From Nostoc sp. UHCC 0926 (lineage in GTDB: Bacteria; Cyanobacteriota; Cyanobacteriia; Cyanobacteriales; Nostocaceae): a stretch of DNA of 64,000 nt. This document shows positions 62,454 through 64,000 of the stretch, piece by piece. Both the position numbers and the translations under genes were made by a program. The notes beneath the pieces were generated by a model. That model was not told where the DNA came from, searched no databases, and worked only from the letters and a program-made list of their open reading frames with translations. Numbering within the stretch: the stretch's first letter is position 1; each line of letters starts with the position of its first letter. The stretch spans positions 558,001 to 622,000 of the forward strand of contig NZ_CP117772.1 in NCBI RefSeq assembly GCF_028623165.1, read 5' to 3'.

Positions 62454-63608
62454 ATGATATTCATGCCTCATAATTTTCTGCTTATATGGCTGGTTCAACT
62501 GCTGTCGATTGGGATAATTGGAGGGGGGAGCTACATTCTCTATGAGTGGTACGAAGGAGAACTTGTAGGAACATTTTACTTAGTGGCTGGGCTAATAATG
62601 GTTCTGTGGACTTTTGGCGGTCGTTTTATCAGTTTGCCACTGCTGCGCCGTCCTGGAGCCGATGAACCTAAGTTTATGCGTAGCAAAAATGTGCAGCGCT
62701 TGCCACGTCCAGATGGAAGCGTGTTGCAAGTAGAGTTTTTTGGGCCAGAGGATGGTCAACCAATTATCTTGTCACACGGTTGGGGGCCAAACAGTACTGT
62801 ATGGTATTATGCCAAGCGACAATTGAGCGATCGCTTCCGAGTAATTGTTTGGGATTTACCAGGGTTAGGAAAATCCTCTAAACCGAAAAACAACGATCAC
62901 TCTATAGAAAAATATGCCCGTGACTTGGAAGCTGTGGTTGCGTTGGTGACAGCCTCAGCCAAAGGGAGTATCGCCGGGGATAAACCTGTTATCCTAGTAG
63001 GCCATAGCATGGGTGGAATGATTAATTTAACATTCTGTCGCCTGTTTCCAGAGCAATTAGGGAGTCGGGTGGCTGGCTTAATTCTTGTAGATACTACTTA
63101 CACCAATCCGGTTAAAACTTGTATCTTTAGCAATTTGGTACGCAAATTGCAGAAACCGTTACTCGAACCTGTGTTGTACCTGACTATCGTGTTGTGGCCA
63201 ATTTTTTGGTTGATGACTTGGCTCTCGTATTTCAATGGTTCGCTGTACATCACCGTCGAACTGTCTGGATTTACGGGTACTGAAACACGGGGTCAACTAA
63301 GTTTTGCAGGTTTATTATCAGCATTGGGTTCGCCTGGGGTTCTGGCTCGTGGCACACTGGCAATGTTCAACTTTGATGAAACAGACACACTTGCGACTAT
63401 TAACGTACCTGTGTTGGTTGTTTGCGGTGATTCAGATATAGCAACTAAACCTGTGGCGAGCGATCGCATGAAAGCAGAATTGCCTTACTCTCAAAGAGTT
63501 ACCCTAAAACCAGGTGGACACATGGCATTGATGGAACAAAATCAACAGTTTGCCGAAGCAATCAGCACATTTTGCGCTGGCTGCTCAAACTCAAGTGTTT
63601 CTCTTTAA
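62454..63608 (+). CDS. Alpha/beta hydrolase with N-terminal membrane anchor
   Basis: 384 residues. Two hydrophobic helices (FLLIWLVQLLSIGIIGGGSYILYEW and GTFYLVAGLIMVLWTFGG) anchor it. The hydrolase domain then shows ILSHGWGPNSTVW (oxyanion HG), the nucleophile elbow VGHSMGGM with the catalytic Ser, VVCGDSDIATKP with the Asp and PGGHMALMEQN with the His, so the triad is complete. It lies between two NRPS genes, divergent from one and converging on the other, with a four-base overlap at its 3' end. It may release or modify the peptide, or be unrelated; a cis thioesterase is absent from the neighbouring NRPS proteins seen here. Confidence 0.88.
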   Translation: MIFMPHNFLLIWLVQLLSIGIIGGGSYILYEWYEGELVGTFYLVAGLIMVLWTFGGRFISLPLLRRPGADEPKFMRSKNVQRLPRPDGSVLQVEFFGPEDGQPIILSHGWGPNSTVWYYAKRQLSDRFRVIVWDLPGLGKSSKPKNNDHSIEKYARDLEAVVALVTASAKGSIAGDKPVILVGHSMGGMINLTFCRLFPEQLGSRVAGLILVDTTYTNPVKTCIFSNLVRKLQKPLLEPVLYLTIVLWPIFWLMTWLSYFNGSLYITVELSGFTGTETRGQLSFAGLLSALGSPGVLARGTLAMFNFDETDTLATINVPVLVVCGDSDIATKPVASDRMKAELPYSQRVTLKPGGHMALMEQNQQFAEAISTFCAGCSNSSVSL

Positions 63609-64000
63609 AATTCTACATCTTCTCGCTCTTGACTCGTAGTTCCACCTTTATCTAAACCTTTTGCTGTCCAACACATTGTGTCAATATACCTAGCAAGTTG
63701 TTCAACGGTTGGTGCTTCAAACAAATTGCGTACAGGCAAATCTATTTGGAAGGTGTCACGAATACGGGAAGTTAGCTGAGTCGCTAGTAGAGAATGACCG
63801 CCCAATTCAAAGAAATTGTCGTGAACGCCTACTTGCTCTTTTCCCAAGACTTTAGCCCAGATTTGGGCAAGTAATTCTTCAACTTGCGATTGCGGTGGCA
63901 CATAATCTTGATTATTGAAAGAAATTGTATCAGGGATGGGTAAAGCACGCCGATCCACTTTGCCATTATGTGTTAGAGGTAGAGATTCCAGTATCACGTA
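63605..64000 (-). CDS. NRPS, C-terminal end (partial, runs off the window)
   Basis: The visible 130 codons contain the last A-domain motif (LPLTHNGKVDRRALPIP) and a carrier domain (VHDNFFELGGHSLLATQL with the phosphopantetheine Ser), then a tail of about 30 residues (DTMCWTAKGLDKGGTTSQERED). The frame is open to the end of the window, so the protein continues upstream. The stop overlaps the convergent hydrolase gene by four bases. It lies upstream of the Leu-activating NRPS on the same strand but is separated from it by the divergent hydrolase. Confidence 0.88.
   Translation of the reverse strand, partial: YVILESLPLTHNGKVDRRALPIPDTISFNNQDYVPPQSQVEELLAQIWAKVLGKEQVGVHDNFFELGGHSLLATQLTSRIRDTFQIDLPVRNLFEAPTVEQLARYIDTMCWTAKGLDKGGTTSQEREDVEF

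Overview
The window looks like DNA from a filamentous, probably heterocyst-forming cyanobacterium (Nostocales: Nostoc, Calothrix or Scytonema type). The reasons are the very frequent HIP1 octamer GCGATCGC, several families of short dispersed palindromic repeats, a heptanucleotide array of the LTRR kind, an AT-rich base composition, and gene families typical of that group: TPS exoproteins, CHAT proteins, DUF928, CHASE2-AAA, cyanovirin-N homologue, CyRepA1 and many decayed transposases. I see no rRNA, tRNA or CRISPR array.

Layout. Positions 1-8.2 kb hold a deletion derivative of an IS1634-like transposase and ordinary accessory genes: an SDR oxidoreductase, a glutathione S-transferase, a VOC protein, a vapBC pair whose toxin is frameshifted, and two hypotheticals. 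Positions 8.3-20.3 kb hold a compact minus-strand biosynthetic operon. In transcription order it encodes a haem-oxygenase-like diiron protein, an A-PCP protein with a truncated Asp/Glu-racemase-like N-terminus and a non-canonical substrate pocket, a TubC-C-A(Thr)-PCP-C synthetase that ends in a condensation domain, and three glycosyltransferases (GT4, GT9, GT9). Positions 20.8-36.9 kb hold a pentapeptide-repeat protein, a vMAP-type AAA-like ATPase, a large TPS/filamentous-haemagglutinin exoprotein, a TIM-barrel enzyme, two small lectin-like proteins (one a cyanovirin-N homologue), a TPR-CHAT protease-like protein, a DUF928 protein and an AAA-CHASE2 membrane protein.

Positions 37-57 kb look like a decayed plasmid-derived or defence island. 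They contain fragments of a DUF1998 helicase, an N6-adenine methylase, a TraD/VirD4 coupling protein, a C5-cytosine methylase and a CyRepA1 plasmid replication protein. These are cut up by ISAs1, IS630, IS4-like and IS605/TnpB elements and by two or three TIR-bounded miniature elements. One PAS histidine kinase gene is split by a TnpB element and then truncated by an IS4-like element; both boundaries can be placed to the base or nearly so. An intact RTX protein lies in the same stretch.

Positions 57.4-64 kb hold a second NRPS locus on the minus strand: a TubC-C-A(Leu)-N-methyltransferase-PCP module split by a one-base frameshift in a G run, a divergent alpha/beta hydrolase, and the 3' end of another NRPS running off the window.

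A recurring theme is insertion of short palindromic repeats in frame inside coding sequences. I see this in both NRPS proteins of the first cluster, in the CHASE2 protein and in the histidine kinase; in the four-helix-bundle gene the same kind of insertion brought a stop codon.
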